From the NCBI GenBank assembly GCA_028869255.1, contig CP110972.1, positions 5,370,001-5,434,000 of the forward strand: a stretch of 64,000 nt of DNA, in the 5' to 3' direction. This DNA comes from Pseudomonas poae (GTDB lineage: Bacteria; Pseudomonadota; Gammaproteobacteria; Pseudomonadales; Pseudomonadaceae). Positions 28,758 to 38,471 of this stretch are shown here, one piece after another. Below the pieces are notes generated by a model. The model was not told where the DNA came from. It worked only from the letters and a program-made list of their open reading frames with translations, and ran no database searches. Every line of letters begins with the position of its first letter. Position 1 is the stretch's first letter. The position numbers were made by a program, and so were the translations under genes.

Positions 28758-29603
28758 ATGCCGCAACCGTTCATCTTCCGTACCATCGACCTGGATGGCC
28801 AGACCATCCGCACGGCGGTACGCCCGGGCAAGCCTCACTTGACGCCGCTGCTGATCTTCAACGGCATCGGCGCCAACCTTGAGTTGGTGTTTCCGTTCGT
28901 CCAGGCGCTGGACCCGGACCTGGAAGTGATCGCCTTCGACGTGCCGGGCGTGGGTGGCTCTTCCACGCCCAACCGACCATACCGTTTTCCCGGCCTGGCC
29001 AAGCTCACGGCGCGCATGCTCGATTACCTGGACTACGGCCAGGTGAATGCGGTGGGGGTGTCCTGGGGCGGCGCGCTGGCGCAACAGTTCGCCTATGACT
29101 ACCCGGAACGCTGCAAGAAGCTGATTCTTGCCGCCACCGCCGCCGGGGCCGTTATGGTGCCGGGCAAGCCCAAGGTGTTGTGGCTGATGGCCAGCCCACG
29201 GCGCTATATCCAGCCGTCCCACGTGGTGCGCATTGCACCGATGATTTACGGCGGCTCGTTCCGCCGTGACTCAAAACTGGCGGCCGAACACGCCAGCAAA
29301 GTGCGCTCGGCCGGCAAGCTGGGTTACTACTGGCAGCTGTTCGCGGGGCTGGGCTGGACCAGCATTCACTGGCTGCACAAGATCCGCCAGCCGACCTTGG
29401 TACTGGCCGGCGACGACGACCCGCTGATCCCCCTGATCAATATGCGCATGCTGGCCTGGCGCATTCCTAACGCGCAGTTGCACATCATCGATGATGGTCA
29501 CCTGTTTCTGATCACCCGGGCTGAAGCCGTGGCGCCGATCATCATGAAGTTTCTTCAGGAGGAGCGCCTGCGCGCAGTGATTCACCCGCGACCGGCCGTG
29601 TAA
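28758..29603 (+). CDS. phaZ: Intracellular PHA depolymerase
   Basis: A 281-residue alpha/beta hydrolase that releases 3-hydroxyalkanoate monomers from the granule. The catalytic triad is visible: Ser102 in GVSWGG, Asp221 in GDDDPLIPL, His248 in DDGHLFLI. These positions equal those known for the P. putida enzyme. ATG 28758 (MPQPFIFRTIDLDG) is chosen; an upstream TTG at 28752 is in frame. Lies between the two synthase genes, so synthesis and breakdown are co-expressed. Confidence 0.96.
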   Translation: MPQPFIFRTIDLDGQTIRTAVRPGKPHLTPLLIFNGIGANLELVFPFVQALDPDLEVIAFDVPGVGGSSTPNRPYRFPGLAKLTARMLDYLDYGQVNAVGVSWGGALAQQFAYDYPERCKKLILAATAAGAVMVPGKPKVLWLMASPRRYIQPSHVVRIAPMIYGGSFRRDSKLAAEHASKVRSAGKLGYYWQLFAGLGWTSIHWLHKIRQPTLVLAGDDDPLIPLINMRMLAWRIPNAQLHIIDDGHLFLITRAEAVAPIIMKFLQEERLRAVIHPRPAV

Positions 29604-29691
29604 GGACTACACCGCCGGGCAACTTGTCGAGAACCGGCTATGGTTCTGAATTGGTGTGCCTGTTGTTGCCTTGACGAAGGAGTGTTGGCTC

Positions 29692-31374
29692 ATGCGAGAA
29701 AGACCCGTGACGAACCCGGCGCCCACCCCCGCTGCGTTCATCAATGCGCAAAATGCTATTACCGGCCTGCGTGGTCGGGACTTGCTGTCGACCTTGCGCA
29801 GTGTGGCGGCCCACGGCCTGCGCAACCCGGTGCATACCGCCCGCCACGCCCTGGCCCTCGGCGGGCAACTGGGCCGCGTGTTGCTGGGTGAAACGGTGCA
29901 TGAACCCAACCCTCACGACGGCCGCTTTGCCGACCCGACCTGGAAGCTGAACCCGCTCTACCGACGCAGCCTGCAAGCCTATCTGAGCTGGCAGAAGCAG
30001 ACCCGACACTGGATCGATGACAGCGCACTGAGCGCCGATGACCGCGCCCGCGCGCACTTTGCCTTCGCCCTGATCAACGACGCCGTCTCACCCTCCAACA
30101 CCCTGCTCAACCCGCTGGCCATCAAGGAGCTGCTCAACTCCGGCGGTAACAGCGTGGTACGCGGGGTGAGCAACCTGTTTGACGACCTGCTGCACAACCA
30201 CGGCCTGCCGCGTCAGGTCAGCAAGCAGGCGTTCGAGGTCGGCAAAACCGTGGCCACCACCCCGGGCTCGGTGGTGTTTCGCAATGAGCTGCTGGAGTTG
30301 ATCCAGTACAAGCCCATGAGCGAAAAACAGTACGCCAAGCCGCTGCTGATCGTGCCGCCGCAAATCAACAAGTACTACATTTTCGACCTCAGCCCCACCA
30401 ACAGCTTTGTGCAGTACGCGCTGAAGCACGGCCTGCAGACCTTTATCGTCAGCTGGCGCAACCCGGATGTGCGGCACCGCGAGTGGGGCTTGTCCACCTA
30501 CGTGGCGGCCCTGGAAGAGGCGCTCAACGTGTGCCGGGCGATCACCGGCGCCCGCGAGGTCAACCTGATGGGCGCCTGCGCCGGTGGCCTGACCATCGCC
30601 GCGCTGCAAGGCCATTTGCAGGCCAAGCGCCAGCTGCGGCGTATCTCCAGCGCCAGTTACCTGGTAAGCCTGTTGGACAGCCAGATCGACAGCCCCGCCA
30701 CCCTGTTCGTCGACGAGCAAACCCTCGAAGCGGCCAAACGCCGCTCCTACCAGCAAGGCGTGCTGGACGGGCGCGACATGGCCCGGGTGTTTGCCTGGAT
30801 GCGCCCCAACGACCTGATCTGGAATTACTGGATCAACAATTACCTGCTGGGCAAGGAGCCGCCGGCCTTCGACATCCTGTACTGGAACAACGACAACACG
30901 CGCCTGCCCGCCGCGCTGCATGGTGATTTGCTGGACTTCTTCAAGCACAACCCGCTGAGCCATCCCGGCGGCCTGGAGGTGTGCGGCACGCCCATCGATC
31001 TGCAGAAGGTCACGGTGGACAGCTTCAGCGTGGCCGGGATCAACGACCACATCACGCCGTGGGACGCGGTGTACCGCTCCACGCAATTGCTGGGCGGTGA
31101 GCGGCGCTTCGTGCTGTCCAACAGCGGGCACATCCAAAGCATCCTCAACCCGCCGGGCAACCCCAAGGCCAATTACGTCGAAAACCCCAAGCTGAGCAGC
31201 GACCCCCGCGCCTGGTACTACGACGCCAGTCACGTCGAAGGCAGCTGGTGGCCGCAGTGGCTGGAGTGGATCCAGCAGCGCTCGGGCGTGCAGCGCGAAA
31301 CCCTGACCGCCCTGGGCAACCAGAATTACCCACCAATGGAAGCGGCGCCCGGCACTTACGTGCGAGTGCGCTGA
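29692..31374 (+). CDS. phaC2: Class II poly(3-hydroxyalkanoate) synthase 2
   Basis: A 560-residue paralogue of PhaC1. Cys296 sits in a GACAGG box (the Ser after Cys is replaced by Ala), with Asp452 (GINDHITPW) and His480 (NSGHIQSI). ATG 29692 has AAGGAG about 10 bases upstream; an upstream in-frame ATG at 29656 adds an unconserved leader and is rejected. The N-terminus MRERPVTNPAPTPAAF is typical of PhaC2. Followed by phaD 27 bases later. Confidence 0.96.
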   Translation: MRERPVTNPAPTPAAFINAQNAITGLRGRDLLSTLRSVAAHGLRNPVHTARHALALGGQLGRVLLGETVHEPNPHDGRFADPTWKLNPLYRRSLQAYLSWQKQTRHWIDDSALSADDRARAHFAFALINDAVSPSNTLLNPLAIKELLNSGGNSVVRGVSNLFDDLLHNHGLPRQVSKQAFEVGKTVATTPGSVVFRNELLELIQYKPMSEKQYAKPLLIVPPQINKYYIFDLSPTNSFVQYALKHGLQTFIVSWRNPDVRHREWGLSTYVAALEEALNVCRAITGAREVNLMGACAGGLTIAALQGHLQAKRQLRRISSASYLVSLLDSQIDSPATLFVDEQTLEAAKRRSYQQGVLDGRDMARVFAWMRPNDLIWNYWINNYLLGKEPPAFDILYWNNDNTRLPAALHGDLLDFFKHNPLSHPGGLEVCGTPIDLQKVTVDSFSVAGINDHITPWDAVYRSTQLLGGERRFVLSNSGHIQSILNPPGNPKANYVENPKLSSDPRAWYYDASHVEGSWWPQWLEWIQQRSGVQRETLTALGNQNYPPMEAAPGTYVRVR

Positions 31375-31401
31375 GCTCAACGATCACATTAAGAAGACTG
31401 G

Positions 31402-32022
31402 ATGAAGACCCGCGACCGTATCCTTGAATGTGCCCTGCAGTTGTTCAACCAGAAGGGCGAACCGAACGTGTCGACCATGGAGGTGGCCAATGAGATGGGG
31501 ATCAGCCCCGGCAACCTCTACTACCACTTCCATGGCAAGGAGCCGCTGGTGCTCGGGCTGTTCGAGCGCTTTCAAAATGAACTGGCGCCATTGCTCGACC
31601 CGCCGGCGGATGCGCAGCTGGAAGCCGAGGATTACTGGCTGTTCCTGCACCTGATCGTGGAGCGCATGGCCCATTACCGGTTTTTGTTTCAGGACCTGTC
31701 CAACCTGGCCGGGCGCCTGCCGAAGTTGGCGAAGGGCGTTCGCAACCTGTTGACGGCCCTCAAGCGCACCCTCGCTTCATTGCTCGCACGATTGAAGGCG
31801 GCGGGGCAACTGGTCAGCGACACCCAGGCGCTGGGGCAACTGGTGGAACAGATCACCCTGACCCTGCTGTTTTCCCTGGACTACCAGCGGATTCTCGATC
31901 GGGAAGGTGAGGTGCAGGTGGTTGTGTACCAGGTGATGATGCTGGTGGCGCCACATCTGTTACCGCCGGCACGCCAAGCGACGGAGCGGTTCGCACTCAA
32001 ATATGTGGATCACGCGCCATAA
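31402..32022 (+). CDS. phaD: TetR-family regulator PhaD
   Basis: A 206-residue regulator. The N-terminal TetR helix-turn-helix is seen at about 1-47 (MEVANEMGISPGNLYYHF). The C-terminal ligand-binding part is all helical. In P. putida, PhaD activates the phaI and phaC1 promoters and is thought to respond to a fatty-acid catabolite; the same role is inferred here from synteny. It is the last gene of the operon and converges on phaF across a shared terminator. Confidence 0.93.
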   Translation: MKTRDRILECALQLFNQKGEPNVSTMEVANEMGISPGNLYYHFHGKEPLVLGLFERFQNELAPLLDPPADAQLEAEDYWLFLHLIVERMAHYRFLFQDLSNLAGRLPKLAKGVRNLLTALKRTLASLLARLKAAGQLVSDTQALGQLVEQITLTLLFSLDYQRILDREGEVQVVVYQVMMLVAPHLLPPARQATERFALKYVDHAP

Positions 32023-32055
32023 AAAATGCCCGACCTTCGCAGACCGGGCATTTTT
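32021..32055. terminator. Bidirectional terminator between phaD and phaF
   Basis: AAAAATGCCCG pairs with CGGGCATTTTT, perfectly over 11 bp, with A and T runs on either side. It overlaps the phaD stop codon and lies 17 bases from the phaF stop, so it serves both convergent transcripts. Confidence 0.9.
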
Positions 32056-32071
32056 GTGCATCCCGAAAAAA

Positions 32072-33025
32072 TCAGGACTGACTGGATGGCGTCGGGGTTG
32101 CCGGCGTTGCAGTCGGGGTTACGGCAGCGGGCGTCGGCGCGGAGACCGAGTTGGCTGAGGAAGCGGTTGAGGTTGGCGCAGTCGCAGGCTTGGCTGCCAC
32201 AGCGGGCTTGGCCGCTGCTGGCTTTTTCGCTACGGCCGGTTTCTTCGCAGCTGCGGGTTTTGCAGCTGGCTTGGCTGCAGCCGGTTTGGCGGCAGGTTTT
32301 GCTGCGACTGGCTTGGCTGCAGGCTTGGCTGCGGCCGGTTTGGCGGCTGGCTTGGCGGCTGCAGTTTTAGCCGCTGGCTTGGCGGCCGTTTTTGCTGGCG
32401 CCTTGGCTGCAGGTTTTGCAGCGGGCTTGGCAGCTGCTTTAGCGGCCACTGGTTTAGCGGCAGGCTTGGCAGCCGGTTTGGCAGCGGCGGTTTTGGCAGC
32501 TGGCTTGGCAGCCGGTTTCGCTGCTGCTTTGGCAGGTGCCTTGGCGGCAGGTTTGGCAGCCGGCTTGGCCGCCGCGGTTTTGGCCACAGGTTTAGCGGCT
32601 GCGGTTTTCACCGGAGTCACTTTAGCGCCGGTCAGTTTTTCGATCTGCTTGGTCAGCGTATCGACCTTGGTGTGCAGCGCTTTCACTTCTGTACGGCTAG
32701 GGACACCGAGTCGCGAAATAGCCTTGTTGAGGCGGGTGTCCAATGCCCCTTCAAGCTCGCTCCAAGTACCCAATACCTGTTTCTTCGCATCACTGATGCG
32801 CGAACCGGCAGTAGCCTTGGCGGCATTCACTTGTTTACCCACTGTGCTCTTGGTCAACTTCTCGGCCTTCTCGCCGTCTTTAACCAACGTCTCGAAGAGT
32901 TTGCTGCCGTCACTGTCGATCTTCGAGTAAACGCCTAAACCAGCCAGCCAGATCTTGCGGGAATATTCTTCAACTTTCCCGACCCACGAGCTGCCTTCTT
33001 TCTGAGTAGTCTTTTTAACAGCCAT
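32072..33025 (-). CDS. phaF: PHA granule-associated phasin with histone-like tail
   Basis: A 317-residue phasin. The N-terminal part (about 1-140) is the granule-binding phasin domain with a heptad-type coiled coil (VDTLTKQIEKLTG). The rest is a long Lys/Ala/Pro tail built from AAKPAAKP-type repeats, which in P. putida PhaF binds DNA and helps partition granules at division. A non-basic Ala/Thr/Pro/Ser end follows (about the last 35 residues). AAGGAG precedes ATG 33025. Starts 12 bases after phaI, same operon. The repeat number is likely to vary among strains. Confidence 0.95.
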   Translation of the reverse strand: MAVKKTTQKEGSSWVGKVEEYSRKIWLAGLGVYSKIDSDGSKLFETLVKDGEKAEKLTKSTVGKQVNAAKATAGSRISDAKKQVLGTWSELEGALDTRLNKAISRLGVPSRTEVKALHTKVDTLTKQIEKLTGAKVTPVKTAAAKPVAKTAAAKPAAKPAAKAPAKAAAKPAAKPAAKTAAAKPAAKPAAKPVAAKAAAKPAAKPAAKAPAKTAAKPAAKTAAAKPAAKPAAAKPAAKPVAAKPAAKPAAAKPAAKPAAAKKPAVAKKPAAAKPAVAAKPATAPTSTASSANSVSAPTPAAVTPTATPATPTPSSQS

Positions 33026-33037
33026 CCCGATGTCTCC

Positions 33038-33460
33038 TTAGTGTTTACGCGCGACACGTTCGAGCAATGCCGTCAGCTCTTCGAGCTTAGCAGAGAGTGT
33101 CTCCACGTCATGTTTAGACGCAATGCCGATTCGATTCAAGGCACTGGCCACACGAGTATCAAAAGCTTTTTCAACTTTATCCAGCTGAACTTCTACCAGA
33201 CCTTTGACGGAGGAGACATTACTCTTTACTTGATCAATCTGACTGTTGGCGGCCTCAAGTTGTTCAATTGCAACTTTTTTACCTTTACTTTCAACATGTT
33301 GACCGGTCTTAACCAGCTCTTTGAAGTACTCGCCGCCCTCGCTTCCGACCTTGGCGTAGGCCCCAAGACCCGCCAGCCAGATCTTGCGGGCATAGGTTTT
33401 AACGTCGCTCAGGGCAGTAGTCTGGGCGTCGATTTTTTTCTTCAGGATAACTTTGGCCAT
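33038..33460 (-). CDS. phaI: Phasin PhaI
   Basis: A 140-residue phasin of the PhaF N-terminal type without the basic tail. It coats PHA granules. It shares with PhaF the segment YARKIWLAGLGAYAKVGSEG and a C-terminal coiled coil. ATG 33460 has GAGGTG just upstream and gives MAKVILKKK; longer in-frame starts up to 33520 are unsupported. First gene of the phaI-phaF operon. Confidence 0.94.
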   Translation of the reverse strand: MAKVILKKKIDAQTTALSDVKTYARKIWLAGLGAYAKVGSEGGEYFKELVKTGQHVESKGKKVAIEQLEAANSQIDQVKSNVSSVKGLVEVQLDKVEKAFDTRVASALNRIGIASKHDVETLSAKLEELTALLERVARKH

Positions 33461-33524
33461 GGTGCACCTCACGCAAGATAGGGGGGAGGAACGGCCCACA
33501 GGAGTTGAGGGCGTGGGCACAAAG

Positions 33525-33553
33525 TAGGGTGAAAAATTAGAATCGGCACCCTA
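33525..33553. promoter_or_regulatory. Inverted repeat between the PHA-system gene and phaI, candidate operator
   Basis: TAGGGTG (33525-33531) and CACCCTA (33547-33553) form a perfect 7-bp inverted repeat around 15 bases. It lies 64 bases upstream of the phaI start. A/T-rich text in the centre makes a terminator unlikely. The GGGTGA half-site also occurs upstream of phaC1, so a common regulator is possible. Confidence 0.4.
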
Positions 33554-33564
33554 AGTACATGGGA

Positions 33565-33840
33565 TCAGGCCAGCGCTTTATCCAGGGCCTTTTCGATTTC
33601 CGACTTGATGGTGCCACTCATGGCCGACATCAACAGGCCCAACTCAACATCGATGCGCAGTGCATCATCAGTGACTAATACCGTGCCTTTAACCCCCGAA
33701 CGCTTGAGGTTCAAGGTATCGCCGGACCACGACGGTTCCAGACCATATTGCTCCTGGAGTTTGTTCGCCAACTTGTCGGCCTTGGCGCGTGCCCCTTCTT
33801 TACCCAGGGAATGTGCACGCTCAACGGTAATACGGGCCAT
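33565..33840 (-). CDS. Polyhydroxyalkanoic acid system family protein
   Basis: A 91-residue protein of the small family found next to pha genes (SLGKEGARAKADKLANKLQ at the start, then a beta-rich centre and a helical end). Its biochemical role is not known to me; granule association or PHA regulation is proposed only from its neighbours. GAGGAG lies 8 bases before ATG 33840. Upstream of phaI on the same strand, with an inverted repeat between them, so it is probably a separate transcript start for phaI. Confidence 0.82.
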   Translation of the reverse strand: MARITVERAHSLGKEGARAKADKLANKLQEQYGLEPSWSGDTLNLKRSGVKGTVLVTDDALRIDVELGLLMSAMSGTIKSEIEKALDKALA

Positions 33841-33985
33841 TGCAATGACTCCTCTTTATAACGACTCAGAACACCTGCCATGCGGCAAAAGGTCTCGGTG
33901 ACCGCCTATCTTACCTGCAGCCTTGCCAAGACAAAGCAGGCCTTGGGGATTATCATGTCCCGCATTCTCTTTTGGTGACAGCGAT

Positions 33986-34756
33986 ATGACTGATCAGCGC
34001 AAAGGCAGCGATGCCGAACCCACCACTCACTTCGGCTTCAAGAACGTCCCGGAAAGCCAGAAAGCGGAAAAAGTCGCTGAGGTGTTTCACTCCGTAGCGG
34101 CCAAGTACGACCTGATGAACGACGTGCTATCGGGCGGTATGCACCGCCTCTGGAAGCGTTTCACCATCGAGTTGTCGGGCGTACGCACCGGCAACCGCGT
34201 GCTCGATATCGCCGGCGGCACCGGTGACCTGGCGGCCAAGTTCTCCAAGCTGGTCGGCCCGACCGGCCAGGTTGTGCTGGCAGACATCAATGGCTCGATG
34301 CTCAAGGTCGGCCGCGACCGTCTGCTGGATAAAGGCGTGGCCGGCAATATCGAATTCGTCCAGGCCGACGCCGAAAAGCTGCCGTTCCCGGACAACCATT
34401 TCGACTGCGTGACCATCGCCTTCGGCCTGCGCAACGTCACCCACAAAGAAGACGCGATCCGCTCGATGCTGCGCGTGCTCAAGCCGGGTGGCCGCCTGTT
34501 GGTGCTGGAGTTCTCCAAGCCGACCAACGCGCTGATGTCCAAGGTCTACGACACCTACTCGTTCGCCTTCATGCCGCTGATGGGCAAGCTGATCACCAAC
34601 GACGCCGAGAGCTACCGCTACCTGGCCGAATCGATCCGCATGCACCCCGACCAGGAAACCCTGAAGTCGATGATGGTGGAAGCCGGTTTCGACCGCGTGA
34701 CCTACCACAACATGACCTCTGGCATTGTCGCCCTGCACCGCGGCATCAAGCCCTGA
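33986..34756 (+). CDS. ubiE: Ubiquinone/menaquinone C-methyltransferase UbiE
   Basis: A 256-residue SAM-dependent methyltransferase acting on the benzoquinol ring of ubiquinone precursors. Motif I is [15 protein letters not shown]; the UbiE signature [17 protein letters not shown] precedes it. ATG 33986 gives the family start; the frame is open upstream from 33923 without support. The stop overlaps the next start as TGATG, so ubiE, ubiJ and ubiB are translationally coupled. Confidence 0.96.
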   Translation: MTDQRKGSDAEPTTHFGFKNVPESQKAEKVAEVFHSVAAKYDLMNDVLSGGMHRLWKRFTIELSGVRTGNRVLDIAGGTGDLAAKFSKLVGPTGQVVLADINGSMLKVGRDRLLDKGVAGNIEFVQADAEKLPFPDNHFDCVTIAFGLRNVTHKEDAIRSMLRVLKPGGRLLVLEFSKPTNALMSKVYDTYSFAFMPLMGKLITNDAESYRYLAESIRMHPDQETLKSMMVEAGFDRVTYHNMTSGIVALHRGIKP

Positions 34757-35379
34757 TGCTGTTCGCAGGCCTTCTCGCCAGCGTCGAACACGGCCTCAAT
34801 CGTGTATTGCGCCTGGACAGCACCGCCCTGGCGCGGCTCGCGCACTTGAACGGCAAGGTGATTGCCGTCGATTGCCGCAGCCCTGCCTTGCAGCTGTTTA
34901 TCCTGCCCAGCGATGAAGGCCTGCTGCTGGCCACCCAATGGGCGGCCGAGGCCGACTGCACCTTGCGTGCGCCGGCATCCAGCCTGTTGCACCTGGCGCT
35001 GAGCCGCAACAAAACCGCGATCCTGCACAGCCCTGAATTGGAGCTGGAAGGCGACAGCGCAGTGCTGATGGATCTGGCCGCCGTGCTGCAAGACCTGGAG
35101 CTGGACTGGGAATACGAGCTGTCACGCTGGATCGGCCCCGTGGCCACCCAGTTGATCAGCGGGCACCTGCGCAGCCGCTCGCGCTGGTACCAGCAGGGGT
35201 TCGCCAGCCTTAACCAGAACCTCGCCGAATACCTGAGCGAAGAATCGCGCACCCTGGTCGGAGAACGTGAAGCGCAAGCGCGCTTTCGCGAACTCGACAA
35301 GGCCAAAATCGACCTGGAACGCCTTGAGGCGCGCTTCGAGCGCTTGAGCCGTTCCCTTGATCCAAGCGATAACGCATGA
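34756..35379 (+). CDS. ubiJ: Ubiquinone biosynthesis accessory factor UbiJ (SCP2-like)
   Basis: A 207-residue protein with an N-terminal SCP2-like lipid-binding domain (about 15-115) and a C-terminal coiled coil ([20 protein letters not shown]). UbiJ helps hold ubiquinone intermediates for the soluble Ubi complex. Identity rests on its place between ubiE and ubiB, with overlaps on both sides, and on domain layout; sequence conservation in this family is low. Confidence 0.88.
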   Translation: MLFAGLLASVEHGLNRVLRLDSTALARLAHLNGKVIAVDCRSPALQLFILPSDEGLLLATQWAAEADCTLRAPASSLLHLALSRNKTAILHSPELELEGDSAVLMDLAAVLQDLELDWEYELSRWIGPVATQLISGHLRSRSRWYQQGFASLNQNLAEYLSEESRTLVGEREAQARFRELDKAKIDLERLEARFERLSRSLDPSDNA

Positions 35380-36980
35380 AGCTGCTCGCCGTCCGCCGTT
35401 TGTTTCGTATCCAGCGCGTCGTAATCCGCTACCGCCTCGATGACCTGCTGTTCGCCCTGCCCTTGCCGTGGTTCCTGCTGGCGGTGCGCTACGTGCTGCC
35501 GTGGCGCTGGTTCCCGCGCAAACCGCTGGAGCTGAGCCGTGGCGCACGCCTGCGCCTGGCGTTGCAGGACCTGGGGCCGATCTTTATCAAGTTCGGGCAG
35601 ATCCTCTCGACCCGCCGCGACTTGTTGCCCGAAGACATCGCCGACGAGCTGATGCTGTTGCAGGACCGCGTGCCGCCGTTCGACTCCCAGCAGTCGATGA
35701 AGCTGATCGAAGAACAGTTGGGCAAAAAAATCAGCGAGGTATTCAGCCGCTTCGACGTCGAGCCCCTGGCGTCGGCCTCGGTGGCGCAAGTGCACGCCGC
35801 GCAGCTCAAGACCGGCGAAGAAGTGGTGGTGAAGGTGATCCGCCCAGGCCTCAAGCCGATCATCGGCCAGGACCTGGCGTGGCTGTTTATCCTCGCCCGC
35901 GCCGCCGAGCGTTTCTCTGCCGATGCACGCCTGCTGCACCCGGTGGACGTGGTCGCCGACTACGAAAAAACCATCTACGACGAACTCGACCTGCTGCGCG
36001 AGGCGGCCAACGCCAGCCAGCTGAAGCGTAACTTCGAAGGCTCGCAGCTGCTGTACGTGCCACAAGTGTATTGGGACTGGTGCCGCCCTAAAGTGCTGGT
36101 GATGGAGCGCATCTACGGGGTGCAGGTCACCGACCTCGCGACCCTGGCCGACCAGCGCACCGACATGAAGATGCTCGCCGAGCGCGGCGTGGAAATCTTC
36201 TTCACCCAGGTGTTCCGCGACAGTTTCTTCCACGCCGACATGCACCCGGGCAATATCTTCGTCAGCACCGTCAACCCGTGGAGCCCGCAGTACATCGCGA
36301 TCGACTGCGGCATCGTCGGCAGCCTGACCCCGGAAGACCAGGACTACCTGGCGCGCAACCTGTTCGCCTTCTTCAAGCGTGACTACCGCCGCGTGGCGCA
36401 GTTGCACATCGATTCGGGCTGGGTGCCGGCGGAAACCAAACTCAACGAATTCGAAGCGGCGATCCGGACCGTGTGCGAGCCGATCTTTGAAAAACCGTTA
36501 AAAGATATTTCCTTCGGTCAGGTGCTGATGCGCCTGTTCCAGACGGCGCGCCGCTTCAATATGGAGGTGCAGCCGCAGCTTGTTCTCTTGCAGAAAACCC
36601 TGCTGAACATCGAGGGCCTGGGCCGTCAGTTGTACCCGGACCTCGACCTGTGGAACACCGCGCAGCCGTTCCTGGAACGCTGGATGCGCGAGCGCGTCAG
36701 CCCGAAAACCCTGCTGGGCAACCTTCACAGCCAGATGGAACAGCTGCCGCACCTGGCCAACATGACCCGCGACCTGCTGGAGCGCATGTCCCAGCCCCAT
36801 GCCAAAGATCCTGCGCCGCCGTGGCAGAAGCGCAAGGACGATTGGTTCCTGCGCCTGCTGGGCGCCGCGCACCTGGTGGGCGGCGTGATGCTGGCCATCG
36901 GCGGGCCGCTGAACCAGCTGGGCCACTGGCCGGCCGGGATCATGGTCGCCGTGGGTGTGTATCTGATCGTGCGTCGATAG
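35376..36980 (+). CDS. ubiB: Ubiquinone biosynthesis atypical kinase/ATPase UbiB
   Basis: A 534-residue ADCK/ABC1-family protein. Seen are [20 protein letters not shown] with the KxGQ motif, the Ala-rich loop [10 protein letters not shown], and [11 protein letters not shown] with the metal-binding Asn. Two C-terminal membrane helices follow ([15 protein letters not shown] and ...[11 protein letters not shown]). It supports ubiquinone synthesis at the membrane, probably by extracting intermediates. The start overlaps the ubiJ stop by 4 bases (ATGA). Confidence 0.96.
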   Translation: MKLLAVRRLFRIQRVVIRYRLDDLLFALPLPWFLLAVRYVLPWRWFPRKPLELSRGARLRLALQDLGPIFIKFGQILSTRRDLLPEDIADELMLLQDRVPPFDSQQSMKLIEEQLGKKISEVFSRFDVEPLASASVAQVHAAQLKTGEEVVVKVIRPGLKPIIGQDLAWLFILARAAERFSADARLLHPVDVVADYEKTIYDELDLLREAANASQLKRNFEGSQLLYVPQVYWDWCRPKVLVMERIYGVQVTDLATLADQRTDMKMLAERGVEIFFTQVFRDSFFHADMHPGNIFVSTVNPWSPQYIAIDCGIVGSLTPEDQDYLARNLFAFFKRDYRRVAQLHIDSGWVPAETKLNEFEAAIRTVCEPIFEKPLKDISFGQVLMRLFQTARRFNMEVQPQLVLLQKTLLNIEGLGRQLYPDLDLWNTAQPFLERWMRERVSPKTLLGNLHSQMEQLPHLANMTRDLLERMSQPHAKDPAPPWQKRKDDWFLRLLGAAHLVGGVMLAIGGPLNQLGHWPAGIMVAVGVYLIVRR

Positions 36981-37021
36981 CCGATCCGGTTATACACTGT
37001 CGCAAATTGCCGGAGCCGAAC

Positions 37022-37414
37022 ATGAAAGACTGGCTGGACGAGATCAAGTGGGACAGTGACGGCCTGGTGCCGGCCATTGCCCAGGACTACAAAACCGGGC
37101 GCGTGCTGATGATGGCCTGGATGAACCGCGAGGCCCTGAGCCTCACCGCCGCTGAGCAGCGCGCCATTTACTGGTCACGTTCACGTGGCAAACTGTGGCG
37201 CAAGGGCGAAGAGTCCGGGCACGTGCAGACCCTGCACGAGATGCGCATCGACTGCGACGCCGACGTGGTGATCCTGATGGTTGAGCAGATCGGCGACATC
37301 GCCTGCCACACCGGTCGTCACAGCTGCTTCTATCGCGTGTTCGAGAACGGCGAATGGAAGGTTGTGGAGCCGGTGCTCAAAGACCCGCACGCCATTTACT
37401 CGGCAGGACACTGA
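37022..37414 (+). CDS. hisI: Phosphoribosyl-AMP cyclohydrolase
   Basis: A 130-residue enzyme for the third step of histidine synthesis. The metal-binding signature [14 protein letters not shown] and the C-terminal [11 protein letters not shown] are present. It is separate from HisE, unlike the fused enterobacterial HisIE. ATG 37022 has GGAG 6 bases upstream. Two bases separate its stop from hisE. Confidence 0.97.
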   Translation: MKDWLDEIKWDSDGLVPAIAQDYKTGRVLMMAWMNREALSLTAAEQRAIYWSRSRGKLWRKGEESGHVQTLHEMRIDCDADVVILMVEQIGDIACHTGRHSCFYRVFENGEWKVVEPVLKDPHAIYSAGH

Positions 37415-37416
37415 AC

Positions 37417-37749
37417 ATGAGCGATACCCTGAACCGTGTGGCCCAGGTGCTGGAAGACCGTAAAGGCGCGGACGCCGACAGCTCCTATGTCGCCAGCCTG
37501 TACCACAAGGGCCTGAACAAGATTCTGGAAAAACTCGGCGAAGAGTCCATCGAGACCATCATCGCCGCCAAGGACGCGCAAATCAGCGGCGATTGCAGCG
37601 ATGTGATCTACGAAACCGCCGACTTGTGGTTTCACAGTCTGGTCATGCTCGCCCAACTGGGGCAGCATCCGCAGGCGGTGCTGGATGAACTGGACCGTCG
37701 CTTCGGCTTGTCCGGGCACGCCGAAAAGGCCTCGCGCCCGTCCGCCTGA
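37417..37749 (+). CDS. hisE: Phosphoribosyl-ATP pyrophosphatase
   Basis: A 110-residue MazG-like all-alpha pyrophosphatase for the second step of histidine synthesis. The metal-binding [13 protein letters not shown] and [17 protein letters not shown] motifs are clear. ATG 37417 is supported by its position two bases after hisI. tatA follows 25 bases later, an order common in Pseudomonas. Confidence 0.96.
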   Translation: MSDTLNRVAQVLEDRKGADADSSYVASLYHKGLNKILEKLGEESIETIIAAKDAQISGDCSDVIYETADLWFHSLVMLAQLGQHPQAVLDELDRRFGLSGHAEKASRPSA

Positions 37750-37774
37750 ATAACTTTTACAGAGGAATTGCAGC

Positions 37775-38053
37775 ATGGGCATTTTTGACTGGAAACACTG
37801 GATCGTCATTCTGGTAGTGGTGGTACTGGTGTTCGGCACCAAGAAACTCAAGAACCTGGGCACCGACGTGGGCGAGTCGATCAAGGGCTTTCGTAAAGCC
37901 ATGAACGATGACGAAAAACCAGCTGACCCTGCCGTCAATCCGGTACCGCCGGCGCAACCCGTACACCCGCAGGCCACCCAGCCGATCACCGAGCGTCGTA
38001 CCTTCGACGTGCAGGCTGAGAAAGTCGAAGAGCCGACCCGCAAAGACTCGTGA
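37775..38053 (+). CDS. tatA: Sec-independent translocase protein TatA
   Basis: A 92-residue protein with a short N-terminal membrane helix ([17 protein letters not shown]), the [20 protein letters not shown] amphipathic segment, and a soluble Pro-rich tail. TatA multimers form the pore for folded proteins. RBS AGAGG lies upstream. First of tatABC. Confidence 0.95.
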   Translation: MGIFDWKHWIVILVVVVLVFGTKKLKNLGTDVGESIKGFRKAMNDDEKPADPAVNPVPPAQPVHPQATQPITERRTFDVQAEKVEEPTRKDS

Positions 38054-38063
38054 GCACTGACTA

Positions 38064-38471
38064 ATGTTTGGTATCAGCTTCTCTGAACTGCTGCTCGTCG
38101 GCCTGGTTGCCCTGCTGGTGCTGGGGCCGGAACGCCTGCCCGGTGCGGCGCGCACGGCCGGCCTGTGGATCGGGCGCCTGAAACGCAGTTTCAATGCGAT
38201 CAAACAGGAAGTTGAACGGGAAATCGGCGCCGACGAAATCCGCCGGCAACTGCACAACGAGCACATCCTCTCGTTGGAGCAGGAAGCACGCAAGATCCTG
38301 TCGCCCGTGCAGGAGCCCGCCAAGCCGGTAGAGCCTGTGGCCGAGCACAGCATCGCGCCGGCCCCTGCAGCCGAAACGCCGCCCGCCGTTGCCACTCCGA
38401 CCGAGCCCGCGCCGACGCCCGTTGCGTCGCCCGCGCCCCATGACCCTACATTGCCGCCGCGAGCCCCATGA
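38064..38471 (+). CDS. tatB: Sec-independent translocase protein TatB
   Basis: A 135-residue protein beginning [19 protein letters not shown] with the conserved LVLGPERLP hinge, a helical region, and a long Pro/Ala-rich tail. It works with TatC to receive twin-arginine signal peptides. It overlaps tatC by 4 bases (ATGA). Confidence 0.95.
   Translation: MFGISFSELLLVGLVALLVLGPERLPGAARTAGLWIGRLKRSFNAIKQEVEREIGADEIRRQLHNEHILSLEQEARKILSPVQEPAKPVEPVAEHSIAPAPAAETPPAVATPTEPAPTPVASPAPHDPTLPPRAP

Noticed and set aside
37022-37749. Split hisIE fusion
   Set aside because: Separate hisI and hisE are the ordinary state in Pseudomonas; both are complete with their own starts.
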